A stretch of DNA of 64,000 nt from IMG/VR virus record IMGVR_UViG_3300001041_000017, positions 1 through 64,000 of that record; one strand, given 5' to 3'. This DNA is from a virus. The notes under the pieces were generated by a model, which searched no databases, had not been told where the DNA came from, and worked only from the letters and a program-made list of their open reading frames with translations. Below, in pieces: positions 6,428 to 14,844 of this stretch; position 1 is the first letter of the stretch; every line of letters starts with the position of its first letter. The position numbers and the translations under genes were made by a program.

Positions 6428-7936
6428 TTGTCTGGATTAATACTTCCTCCTGGTGTCAAAGTAGAAAAACAGCATAAATCATATGTTGTAGATAGTGAAG
6501 GTGAAATTCAAGAAATTCAAGAGGTTAAGAAAAATAAAGTATTTAAGGCTGACAACAAAATGAAAATATTTGATGAGTCGGCCGAATCAACACAGCTTTT
6601 AGACGAATCTTGGAGGGATCGATATCTGACAGGTGAAGTTATAAGACCTCCCTATGATCCGTATAAGCTCAGACAGTTCTTAGAGGATTCTGTTTTCCAT
6701 CTACGTTCTGTTAAACAGAAAGCTATTGATGTTTGCTGTTTAGGATGGGACATACTCCCCATAGATCCTCTTCAACCAAAAGAGGGAACTAATTATAAAA
6801 CTCTAGTTGACTTTTTTACAGAAGCTAACCCAGATATAGAACTCGTAGAAGTTTTAGAAAATGCTTGGGTGGATTACGAATCAATAGGCTGGAAATGTAT
6901 TGAAATGACAAGAAATAAAGCAAAAAAACCATACGCTTTTTATCATGTCCCATCTTACACTATGAGAAAAGCAGTAAAAGATCATGTTCATTGGGGCTAC
7001 ATTCAGAGGCGTTTCAATAGTAAGGGTATCCTCATTGCAGAAAGACATTTTAAGAAACTTGGAGACATGGAAGAAAGAATAGATCCCAACACAGGTAAAC
7101 CTATGAACGAAATGATATGGATGGACAATTACAGCACATTAAACGACTGGTACGGGGTTCCAGAATGGATTCCTGCAATCGGAGCCATGATCGGCAACAA
7201 CGAAGCCAGGGATTATAACATAGCCTTTTTTGCAAACGGGGCTATTCCTCAGTACGCTATAATTATGGAGGGTGGGGAAGTAACACCTGAAGTAAGAAAT
7301 ATCATTAAGAAACATTTTAGAGATCTTAAGGGAACCCAAAATTCTCACAGAACTCTTATCCTGGAATGTCCTGAAGGTGGTAAGATTCATTTAATACCAT
7401 TAGCCGTTGAAGTCCGTGACGGACATTTCCGGCTCTATAGAAAAGATAATAGAGATGAGGTTCTAGTAGCTCATGGAATGCCCCCATATCGCATAGGGAT
7501 AGCTGAAACAGGTAGTCTAGGTAGTAACGTGAGCGAGAACGCTACAGTTGTTTATAAGAACTCTGTGGTAACTCCCAGGCAAGTTAAGTTAGAACATAGA
7601 CTAAAAAGATTAATAAAAAAATGTTTCGGAATATATGACTTCTATTTGAAGTTTGCCGAAATTGATATTGACGATAAGAAATTGAAAGCAGAAATAGACG
7701 AAATTGAATCCAAAGCAGCAAAGAATTGGGTAGATTCAAGAATTTATACTCCAAACGAAATAAGAAAACAAAGAGGCTCAGGACCTCTTCCCGGTGGAGA
7801 CGAATTTCCTAGTGATACTCCTCCTATTCAAAATGGTACTGAAAAGATTGATAATAAGGATGATCAAAATAAAGAGAAGAAAAAAGTAATCAAGAGAGGT
7901 TCTGAAGATTGGAACAAAAAATTCAACGTCAGCTAG
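6428..7936 (+). CDS. Portal protein
   Basis: This 502-aa protein matches the PBSX/P2-type portal family, the dodecameric ring through which DNA enters and leaves the head. Supporting segments are LRSVKQKAIDVCCLGWDI (about residue 95), a basic middle with FYHVPSYTMRKA, and HGMPPYRIGIAETGSLG near residue 350, which resembles the conserved PP-xxx-G region of this family. Position between terminase and MuF protein agrees. The C-terminus is a lysine-rich tail. The start is TTG at 6428 behind AAAGGATTGATATACA. Confidence 0.88.
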   Translation: MSGLILPPGVKVEKQHKSYVVDSEGEIQEIQEVKKNKVFKADNKMKIFDESAESTQLLDESWRDRYLTGEVIRPPYDPYKLRQFLEDSVFHLRSVKQKAIDVCCLGWDILPIDPLQPKEGTNYKTLVDFFTEANPDIELVEVLENAWVDYESIGWKCIEMTRNKAKKPYAFYHVPSYTMRKAVKDHVHWGYIQRRFNSKGILIAERHFKKLGDMEERIDPNTGKPMNEMIWMDNYSTLNDWYGVPEWIPAIGAMIGNNEARDYNIAFFANGAIPQYAIIMEGGEVTPEVRNIIKKHFRDLKGTQNSHRTLILECPEGGKIHLIPLAVEVRDGHFRLYRKDNRDEVLVAHGMPPYRIGIAETGSLGSNVSENATVVYKNSVVTPRQVKLEHRLKRLIKKCFGIYDFYLKFAEIDIDDKKLKAEIDEIESKAAKNWVDSRIYTPNEIRKQRGSGPLPGGDEFPSDTPPIQNGTEKIDNKDDQNKEKKKVIKRGSEDWNKKFNVS

Positions 7937-9930
7937 AAAACAGAATTTATAAGTTAAAAAATGAAATAATTAAAGTATTTCAGAAATGGCAAACAAATAT
8001 TATGACTTCATTTTGGGGATCAGATTTTGATGGTCTTATAATAAAATCATCTTCCGGCATACCTCAAGAATTAGAGGATAAATTAATAGCTATGGTTCCG
8101 GTAGAAGAATTAAATGAAGTTATAAGGGAATCTTTTAATCAAGGAATAAAAATAGAAACAATAAATCATTCAGTCAAATTTGATGATGGATTAATAGACT
8201 GGACTTTATACGATAAAAGAACTTCTAAATTTCTAGACAACTACACATTTAAGGCCAGTCAAAAAACTCTAGATCGGATAAATGGAGGAAATATTCTGGG
8301 ATTGATTAAAGATCAGAATGAAAAGGGTGGAGATATCAACGATATGATCCATTCCATCCATAAGTCTTTTCAGGAGTTTTCCGATTACGAGGCAGAAAGA
8401 ATAGCAAGAACTGAAACATTAAGAGCAAGAAACTTTGCTAGATTTATGTCTTTAAAAGAAGACTTTAATGTAGATAAAAAGACTTGGCAAACTCATATAG
8501 ACGGTAGACAAAGAAAATCACATGAAAAATTGCATCTGGAGACTGTTCCAATAGATGAACCGTTTCCTAATGGATTGATGTTTCCGGGAGATCCTTCGGG
8601 TATTCCAAGTGAAGTAATAAATTGTAGATGTAGTCTACTTTCTGGTCAAAGTCCTGATAAAATAAAAAGAAAAACAGATGATGAGGATTATGAGATAGAA
8701 GATCCTATGGAATCTATAAAGGAAGACCTTCCACAACACTATATAGATTATTCCCTAAAATATATGGAGAGGTTAGCTAGGAAGTTAGAAAAAGAAATGA
8801 TTGATAATGAAGAAATAAATAATTTATTAAATCAAAATATGAGTATTATGGCAAAACAAGCAGAAGAAACAATGAGAGAAATGGAAGTTGATCTATCAGG
8901 AAATGTTTTTGTTTTAGATACTAGAAATAGCTATGAAAACATTGTTTTTGGAAACATTAAAAATGTTAATCGGGAATTATCTTTGGTTTCAGAAATAACT
9001 CCAGAAATTATTTTAGCGGAGTCTAAAAACATAACCATTCCTGAATACTTCAAGATACCTGAAGAGGGTTATAAATATTATCCTTTGGTAAGTCAAAAAG
9101 AAATTCTTAGAGAAGTTTCAAGACTTCCTCAAGGGCCTAAAAGGTATAGAATAAAACAAACAGGGTTCAAGATACCTAATAAAACTATTATTGTTGATGA
9201 TGTTATTTATACAGCTTACGATTCCGAGATAGAAGATATCATCTATTCAGCAACAGAAATATTTGTTAAACAAGAACAAGAACATCTACCTGGTCTTACC
9301 GTTCAAGACGTTATAGATACGTTTTTTGACGGAGATAATAGGTTTGAATTTGATATAGTAACACCAGAAGAAAAAAGACAATTCTTAAAGCAATATTGTT
9401 ATAAGAATAAAATGTTAGCCGGATCTGTTAATTTTGAGATAGACCTGAAAGACATAGAAAATACTTTTGGTGGAGTAGAAGAAATATTGAATCTACCTAA
9501 TGATGATTTTAGAGAAATTTTCTTTAAGTCATTTAGCCCAAAATTTGATTTAGATGTTTCTGTAGAAGATAGTTTTTCAAATAAAACAATTAAGAAAATA
9601 TCTAATATGATCGATTGGGTGGAAGGTTATATTTTTGGCTCCGTATTAACTGCCCCAATAATAATTCACTATGTTAAAGAGGAAAGTTATTACGATTTAA
9701 TCAACAATATTATTTACTTGAATGATGAGTCGGATGAAGAAGATATTCTAAGATATATTGGATTCTACATTCAGAATACTAATTCAGGAATATTTAAAGA
9801 GTTATCTCAGAGTGATTTTATGGCAAGAATATTACCAAAATTACTTTCTGGTAAATCTATAAAAGAGTTATACAAAAATGACAAAGAATCATTTGAAAAA
9901 ATATTTTCAATTGTAAGGGGGAGTTTTTAA
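7909..9930 (+). CDS. MuF/SPP1 gp7-type minor head protein with long C-terminal extension
   Basis: Residues about 130-255 carry the MuF-like head morphogenesis domain: AERIARTETLRARNFARF, then TWQTHIDGRQRKSHEKLH and the terminal VINCRCSL signature. Such proteins sit at the portal and can enter the host with the DNA. The usual protein ends soon after this domain; here about 400 further residues follow (673 aa in all). They are acidic and largely unrecognised. A segment near 600-622 (NIIYLNDESDEEDILRYIGF) resembles the spacing of a zincin helix without the HExxH residues. The start is TTG at 7909, inside the end of the portal gene. Confidence 0.8.
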   Translation: MEQKIQRQLENRIYKLKNEIIKVFQKWQTNIMTSFWGSDFDGLIIKSSSGIPQELEDKLIAMVPVEELNEVIRESFNQGIKIETINHSVKFDDGLIDWTLYDKRTSKFLDNYTFKASQKTLDRINGGNILGLIKDQNEKGGDINDMIHSIHKSFQEFSDYEAERIARTETLRARNFARFMSLKEDFNVDKKTWQTHIDGRQRKSHEKLHLETVPIDEPFPNGLMFPGDPSGIPSEVINCRCSLLSGQSPDKIKRKTDDEDYEIEDPMESIKEDLPQHYIDYSLKYMERLARKLEKEMIDNEEINNLLNQNMSIMAKQAEETMREMEVDLSGNVFVLDTRNSYENIVFGNIKNVNRELSLVSEITPEIILAESKNITIPEYFKIPEEGYKYYPLVSQKEILREVSRLPQGPKRYRIKQTGFKIPNKTIIVDDVIYTAYDSEIEDIIYSATEIFVKQEQEHLPGLTVQDVIDTFFDGDNRFEFDIVTPEEKRQFLKQYCYKNKMLAGSVNFEIDLKDIENTFGGVEEILNLPNDDFREIFFKSFSPKFDLDVSVEDSFSNKTIKKISNMIDWVEGYIFGSVLTAPIIIHYVKEESYYDLINNIIYLNDESDEEDILRYIGFYIQNTNSGIFKELSQSDFMARILPKLLSGKSIKELYKNDKESFEKIFSIVRGSF

Positions 9931-9931
9931 T

Positions 9932-10234
9932 TTGATTAGTATTAAAGACGGTGAAAAAAGAAAGGTAGGAATAGAATTAGAATCAAGTAATAAGAAAAAT
10001 AATTTTGTGATAAGTGATGCAGAATTTAAGGTTGAAAGAATGGACGAAAAAACACCTGTTTCTATTGATGAAAGGCAGATTTTCATAATTCAACCTACTA
10101 AAACCTCTCCAGCAGAGGTTTATATTATTTTAGACTGGAATGAACTTTTACCAGATATTTATTCTTTCCTTTTTTCAGTAAGTATTTTTGATGAAATATA
10201 TACTGGTAAAGTTACGGTTGAAATAGAGATATGA
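9932..10234 (+). CDS. Small beta-rich protein, possibly Ig-like (100 aa)
   Basis: The TTG start at 9932 follows AAGGGGGAGTTTTTAAT. The sequence alternates short strands (RKVGIELES, FVISDAEFKVER, EVYIILDWNELLP), as expected for a compact beta sandwich. It stands first in a run of beta-rich genes between the minor head protein and the protease. Function unknown, possibly a head accessory protein. Confidence 0.6.
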   Translation: MISIKDGEKRKVGIELESSNKKNNFVISDAEFKVERMDEKTPVSIDERQIFIIQPTKTSPAEVYIILDWNELLPDIYSFLFSVSIFDEIYTGKVTVEIEI

Positions 10235-10289
10235 TTTTAAGATTTTTATTAACAGAAAAAATTAAAAACTTTGAAAAGGAGAATGAATC

Positions 10290-10706
10290 TTGAATTACAT
10301 TCTACTTTTAAACAATAATCCAACAGTAGGGGTAGAAGATGGGGATAATGTTTCTAGCGGAGATAGGCTTAATCCGGTACTATCAGATCCTTTAGATACT
10401 TCTTTTAACGAAGAGAGTTTACCAATAAAATTAGCTATAAGATGTATTTTTGGTTACGAAACTTCTAATAATGTCAAAATAACTCCTTTTGGAGAAAATG
10501 AAGATAGATGGAGTTTGGCATTAGATGATAACGAACAGCCAGGAATATTTCTAAGTTATGGTGACTCTTTAGAAATAAATGAAGTTATCAAGGATAAAAA
10601 TTATGTATTCTGGGTTAAAGACAGAACGATCTCTGGAGAATTACCTGTTAACGACAAAACAGTTTCTTTAAAAGTCGAAACAAAGATCTCCTCTAATCTC
10701 TTATAA
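10290..10706 (+). CDS. Protein of unknown function in head cluster (138 aa)
   Basis: The TTG start at 10290 follows AAAAGGAGAATGAATC. The product is acidic and beta-rich, with no membrane segment. Its N-terminus (YILLLNNNPTVGVEDGDNVSS) resembles adjacent beta-sandwich proteins in style but not clearly in sequence. It probably encodes a head accessory or surface protein, based only on location. Confidence 0.6.
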   Translation: MNYILLLNNNPTVGVEDGDNVSSGDRLNPVLSDPLDTSFNEESLPIKLAIRCIFGYETSNNVKITPFGENEDRWSLALDDNEQPGIFLSYGDSLEINEVIKDKNYVFWVKDRTISGELPVNDKTVSLKVETKISSNLL

Positions 10707-10731
10707 ATGAAAAAAGGGAGGGTAAAACATT

Positions 10732-11442
10732 ATGGCTAGTTATGTAGAACTAATTCTCGATGTTACAGGACCGGCAGGAGTTACCGCTACGCTTGAGGGT
10801 GGGGCTAATTTTACAACGGGTCAATTGGTTGACTGTGCAATCGCTACGTCCGATGCTGATGCTACGGGATATAAAGTTAAAATCTGGGGTGACGTTGACG
10901 AGACCGAAAATCCCAACATTCAGACCGACGAAGCTGATGCTATTTACTTCAGTCCTACTTGGGATGTTAATGAAGTAACACAGCAAGTAAAACTGGTCTC
11001 TGGTGACGGTCTCAAGACTATTTATGTAAAGATCATGGATACCGTTGATAACGTGTCTAGTTCAGCAAATGACACTATTACCTTGGATGAAACAAGTCCG
11101 GCTATTACTACTGGGGATCCTAACGTGCCGAGGATTAGTAATAAGACAGGCAAAAGAACTGCCGTATTCACATTCCAAGCGGATACCGCTTTTGACGAAT
11201 ACGTAGTTATGGTGGTTCCGACTACTGGTTCTGTGTATGCCGATGGAACCGTTATTGGTACTACAAACGGTTCTGCTAATACTTCTGGTAATGCTGGAGA
11301 ATATCCGGCCACAACTCCTATTTCTGTTACTGTCGATTATGATGATCTTATCGCTGCCGGGGCAGCTTCCGGAGAAACCCCCAACATCGTTAAAGTGTTT
11401 GTCAAAGAGCATTCCGATGTTGAAGAATGGACTACTATCTAG
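10732..11442 (+). CDS. Ig-like structural protein, candidate head decoration protein (236 aa)
   Basis: Two beta-sandwich units can be seen: about residues 3-120 (starting SYVELILDVTGPAG, ending in NDTITLDETSP) and 121-236 (ending NIVKVFVKEHSDVEEWT). The first opens like both repeats of the protein at 11819, and the second resembles the protein at 11521. The gene has a strong ribosome binding site (AAAAAAGGGAGGG), its own terminator and more G- and C-ending codons than its neighbours, as in the capsid and tail tube genes. This suggests abundant expression. A decoration role is inferred, not shown. Confidence 0.65.
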   Translation: MASYVELILDVTGPAGVTATLEGGANFTTGQLVDCAIATSDADATGYKVKIWGDVDETENPNIQTDEADAIYFSPTWDVNEVTQQVKLVSGDGLKTIYVKIMDTVDNVSSSANDTITLDETSPAITTGDPNVPRISNKTGKRTAVFTFQADTAFDEYVVMVVPTTGSVYADGTVIGTTNGSANTSGNAGEYPATTPISVTVDYDDLIAAGAASGETPNIVKVFVKEHSDVEEWTTI

Positions 11443-11445
11443 TTT

Positions 11446-11483
11446 AAAAAAGAGGAGATGCTTTTATAGGTCTCCTCTTTTTT
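11446..11483 (+). terminator. Rho-independent terminator
   Basis: AAAAAGAGGAGA pairs with TCTCCTCTTTTT around a 12-nt loop, with the A-tract and T-tract extending the stem. It lies directly behind the putative decoration gene. Confidence 0.85.
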
Positions 11484-11520
11484 ATTATGTAATTTTAATA
11501 TAAAGATTGGAGTTGAGAAT

Positions 11521-11826
11521 ATGTCTAATCCAATTATAAATATAATATCAAGATCTGTTCCTGTTATCTCCCGAAAGGAAGGATCTAATTCTTGCACAAT
11601 AGTTTTTACTTCAGATCAAAATCTAACAGAATGGGAAGCTAGAGCAGACGGAACCGGTCCGGGAACAGGTTTACTTGTAGGGAGTGGAACTTCTTTAACA
11701 GCAGAAACAGAACAATCTTTTTATGTTGATTCTACAGAACTGGATACAGAAACATATATAAATAAAACCTATAGAATTAATGTTTATGGAAAGAATTCAA
11801 GCGGAGAATGGTCTTTGTATGAATAG
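11521..11826 (+). CDS. Ig-like single-domain protein (101 aa)
   Basis: The ATG at 11521 follows TTGGAGTTGAGAAT. The product resembles the second unit of the 236-aa protein at 10732: both have a PVIS/PRIS start, a TIVFTSDQN/TAVFTFQAD strand, a Gly-Thr-rich loop, and an ending with a hydrophobic strand then SGEW or VEEW. It is therefore a likely partial duplicate. It overlaps the next gene by 8 nt. Confidence 0.65.
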   Translation: MSNPIINIISRSVPVISRKEGSNSCTIVFTSDQNLTEWEARADGTGPGTGLLVGSGTSLTAETEQSFYVDSTELDTETYINKTYRINVYGKNSSGEWSLYE

Positions 11827-12628
11827 TTGGATTGAATTAATTATTGATATTTCTAATCCAAATATTGAAGTAGACTATCCATCGGTAATTTATCAAGGAG
11901 ATGTTGTATCTCTTAGAATTGTGTCAGATAAAATTTTGGATACTGAATTTCAAAACATTTATTTGATAGACCTATTAGGAGAGAAAAATATTCTCCTTTT
12001 TAATTTCATGGATGAAAATAATTTAACCTTAGAACTAGATACAACAAATATACCTACGGGAATAATTCAATTATTTATTTCCCTAAGAGACGATCTTCAT
12101 AATCCTAGAATTATTGAGAAAGATATAAGAATCTATCCTGAAAATTATTTCAATAAAAGTAGTTGGATTGAGTTAGTTTTGGATGTTTCAAATCCAAACT
12201 TAAGTATAGGGTTTCCTATAGAAATTTATCAAGAAGACATTATTTCACTAACAATAAATTCAGATAAAATTTTGGATACGGAATTTCAAAACATTTATCT
12301 GGTTGATAGGTTAGGCGAAAAACATGATCTTCTTTTTTCTTTTGTAGATGAGAAAAGGTTAACTTTAGAATTAGACACAAGAAATATTTCTCCTGGAACA
12401 GCTATTCTTCATGTCGAATTAAGAGATGATTTATATAACACCAGGATAGTAGAAACATCTATGAAAATAAATTTCAGACCTAAAGATATTATTTATTTCT
12501 TTGATACATTAAGAAAGATTTATCAGCCAATAGAAACACGGTTTGATTTAGAAAGATCCTTTAAGCAATTAAATTTTGTTATTTCAGAAATCAAACCAAC
12601 GGTGAAAATTAAGGAGATGATTTTTTGA
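11819..12628 (+). CDS. Protein with two tandem Ig-like repeats (269 aa)
   Basis: Two repeats of about 112 residues each start with SWIELIIDISNPN and SWIELVLDVSNPN, and share SDKILDTEFQNIYL exactly. At the DNA level the shared segments (about 11924-11962 and 12260-12298) are nearly identical, so the duplication is recent. A C-terminal tail of about 45 residues follows. The start chosen is ATG 11819, overlapping the preceding stop; earlier in-frame ATGs lie inside the upstream gene. Likely a head-associated surface protein (inference). Confidence 0.65.
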   Translation: MNSWIELIIDISNPNIEVDYPSVIYQGDVVSLRIVSDKILDTEFQNIYLIDLLGEKNILLFNFMDENNLTLELDTTNIPTGIIQLFISLRDDLHNPRIIEKDIRIYPENYFNKSSWIELVLDVSNPNLSIGFPIEIYQEDIISLTINSDKILDTEFQNIYLVDRLGEKHDLLFSFVDEKRLTLELDTRNISPGTAILHVELRDDLYNTRIVETSMKINFRPKDIIYFFDTLRKIYQPIETRFDLERSFKQLNFVISEIKPTVKIKEMIF

Positions 12629-13602
12629 AATATGTAATAAGAAAAGAAGAAAATATTTTATCTAATTTGGATCAAGCAAATACTGTGATATCTCAATTAT
12701 CAGAAGATGATATTAACCTTCTAGGTCCAAGATGGTTTTATGACGAAGCTCAGTTGAGAATTATTTATGTAGAAGATGATATTCCTGTAGGATTTATAGA
12801 AACAAGAATCATAGGGAAAAGATGTTATCTAAATATTGCTGTTTTGTCCGATCATAGAAACAAAGGAATTTCGGATGCTTTAATTTCTGGAATGAAAGAA
12901 TTGATAATTCAAGATTATCCAGATGTTAATAAAATTTTCTACATAACAAAATCAGATAATCAGGCATCTATAAATTTAGCAACAAGAACGGGTTTTATAG
13001 ATTCAGGAAGTAAGGACGGATACACCAGATACTCTTTTGTTTTAAAAGAAGATTACTCTATAGAGAAAGTAGATGATGATTTTATGGTTTATAGTGAAGT
13101 CAAAAAAAGTGTAACTCAAACCGACTTTTCATTACAAATGAATATTTTTAAAGTTGATGAAATGAAAGGAATTGTTTATGGAAAAGCTTTAATTCCAAAC
13201 TATGTAGATTCTCAATCTGATATTTGTACTCCAGAAGAGGTCGAAAAAATAGCTCATGGTTTTATGATCGGATTACAAATGCCGGTAGTTCAAAAAAGCC
13301 AGCTTGGAGATATGCACGAAAACTTTGGGGAAAACCCTTGGGAAATAGGATTAGTATTAGAGTCTTATATTTCTCCCGATGATGGAAGTTGGGTTCTTGT
13401 AACAAAACCTAACGAAGTTATTTTAGAGAAAATTAAAAAACTAGAAATAACAGGATACTCAATTGGTGGAGTTGGTTTCAGAACTCCATTAGAAATTGAC
13501 GATGAAAATTTAGTTGAAAAAGTAGAAAAAAACAAAGCATTAAGTTCAGAAATTACTCAAGAAATATCTGATATATACAAACAACTAACAAATAACAAAT
13601 AA
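12625..13602 (+). CDS. GNAT acetyltransferase fused to XkdF-type prohead protease
   Basis: Residues about 1-140 form a GNAT domain: CYLNIAVLSDHRNKGISDAL (67-86) is the acetyl-CoA binding motif A, and SDNQASINLATRTGF (110-124) is motif B. Residues about 165-290 match the XkdF family of putative phage serine proteases: GIVYGKALIPNYVDSQSD, a catalytic-type GDMHENF (H231) and TGYSIGG (S279). The protease is expected to mature the prohead by cutting scaffold. Its position before scaffold and capsid genes fits. The GNAT fusion is unusual. The TTG start at 12625 overlaps the preceding stop behind AAGGAGATGA. Confidence 0.8.
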   Translation: MKYVIRKEENILSNLDQANTVISQLSEDDINLLGPRWFYDEAQLRIIYVEDDIPVGFIETRIIGKRCYLNIAVLSDHRNKGISDALISGMKELIIQDYPDVNKIFYITKSDNQASINLATRTGFIDSGSKDGYTRYSFVLKEDYSIEKVDDDFMVYSEVKKSVTQTDFSLQMNIFKVDEMKGIVYGKALIPNYVDSQSDICTPEEVEKIAHGFMIGLQMPVVQKSQLGDMHENFGENPWEIGLVLESYISPDDGSWVLVTKPNEVILEKIKKLEITGYSIGGVGFRTPLEIDDENLVEKVEKNKALSSEITQEISDIYKQLTNNK

Positions 13603-13644
13603 AAAGATACGCACAAAACAAAAAATAATGAGGAGGTGTAAATA

Positions 13645-14769
13645 TTGGCGAAAACTAAAGTAAATCTCCTTCACGACACTCAAGTTAATGAAGTTTCTTA
13701 TGTCGATAAAGGAGCAATTGGGCAAAAGTTTTACTTTATGAAAAGAGATACTTCTGCCGAACCGGAAACTCAAATTCCTGAAAAGCAAACTACTATCCAA
13801 AAAATTATTTCTTCGATTACTAAATCCTTCAAAGGTAAAGTTGAGAAGAGTGACGGTTTTACCGATTTCACGGCTGCCATAAGTTACGAAGTTAACAATG
13901 ATAAACTTTGGGATGCTTATTGGGCTATAAGAGATGTTATTTTTAACATCATTGGTGATGAAAATATAACAGATAAAAGTTTTGCTATCGGTAATGCGTG
14001 TGATCAGTTTAAGAATTATGTTATTTCTCTGGTTAGTCAATTCACTGTAGCCAAACGCCAGGAAATTGTTAAAAAGTATCAGGAAGAAAACACTACTGTA
14101 GATGATGCTTTCGGAGTTTTCATTGAGGATCTAGTTAACATCTCAAAAAGTTCACAAACTCCGGAAACTGATATTGGTTCTGCCGTTTTAAACTTCAAAA
14201 ATCAAATGACTTCGGTATTGAGTGATAATGTTCAAAAGGCAGGTAAGAAAGTTTCTTCTGCCAGATTGGACACCTTAAAGGTTTTATCTAGTCAATTGAA
14301 TGACTTTATTGCGGATGCGGAATCTGTTCCGGCTGATACAGGAGATGGTTCCGGTGAGGGTGTTTCAAAAAACGATAATGGTAAGGGGGAAGATAACGAG
14401 ATGAAACCTGAAGATTTAACTGCGGTTCTTAAAGGTGTTTTGGAACCTCTTTCTCAAAAGATGGATGAGGTAACAAAACGTCTTGAAGATGTTGAAAAGA
14501 AAAAGACAGAAGAATCCCCTTCTGCTGGAGCAACTACTGAAACTGTAGTCAAAACAGCAGAACCGGTCCAAAAAACTGAGGCAGAACTTATTACTGAAGC
14601 TATTCAGAAAGCTATGGAACCGTTAACTACAAAAATCGAAGAAGTTACCAAACGCCTTGAAACCGTTGAAAAAATGGAAGCAAATCCTCCGGCAGCTGCT
14701 ACTGGCTCCGAGGGAACTCCTGATCCGGTAACTAAAAGCGGTAAGAAGTGGCCTAGTTTTTCCGCTTAA
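13645..14769 (+). CDS. Scaffold-like protein with duplicated coiled coil (374 aa)
   Basis: The N-terminus, VNEVSYVDKGAIGQKF (residues about 14-29), resembles the EVSLVD-x-GA segment found with XkdF proteins. The middle is helical. The C-terminal third has two repeats of about 30 residues, VLEPLSQKMDEVTKRLEDVE and AMEPLTTKIEEVTKRLETVE, separated by low-complexity Ala/Thr/Glu linkers. Lying between protease and major capsid protein, it is probably the scaffold. Start TTG 13645 behind GAGGAGGTG. Confidence 0.7.
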   Translation: MAKTKVNLLHDTQVNEVSYVDKGAIGQKFYFMKRDTSAEPETQIPEKQTTIQKIISSITKSFKGKVEKSDGFTDFTAAISYEVNNDKLWDAYWAIRDVIFNIIGDENITDKSFAIGNACDQFKNYVISLVSQFTVAKRQEIVKKYQEENTTVDDAFGVFIEDLVNISKSSQTPETDIGSAVLNFKNQMTSVLSDNVQKAGKKVSSARLDTLKVLSSQLNDFIADAESVPADTGDGSGEGVSKNDNGKGEDNEMKPEDLTAVLKGVLEPLSQKMDEVTKRLEDVEKKKTEESPSAGATTETVVKTAEPVQKTEAELITEAIQKAMEPLTTKIEEVTKRLETVEKMEANPPAAATGSEGTPDPVTKSGKKWPSFSA

Positions 14770-14844
14770 CAACTAAATACTTTAGTTAAATTTAATCCGG
14801 TGTAATCCGGTTTTTTTATTTTCAATTTTAGGGAGGGAAATAAA

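Noticed and set aside
10760-11503. Extra + and - strand frames overlapping the 236-aa Ig-like gene
   Set aside because: They lack ribosome binding sites and are side effects of the more GC-rich codon use of the real gene.
14796-14818. Terminator after the scaffold gene built on two TAATCCGG copies
   Set aside because: The copies are direct repeats; only CCGG can pair with CCGG, so the stem is too short to call despite the T-tract.
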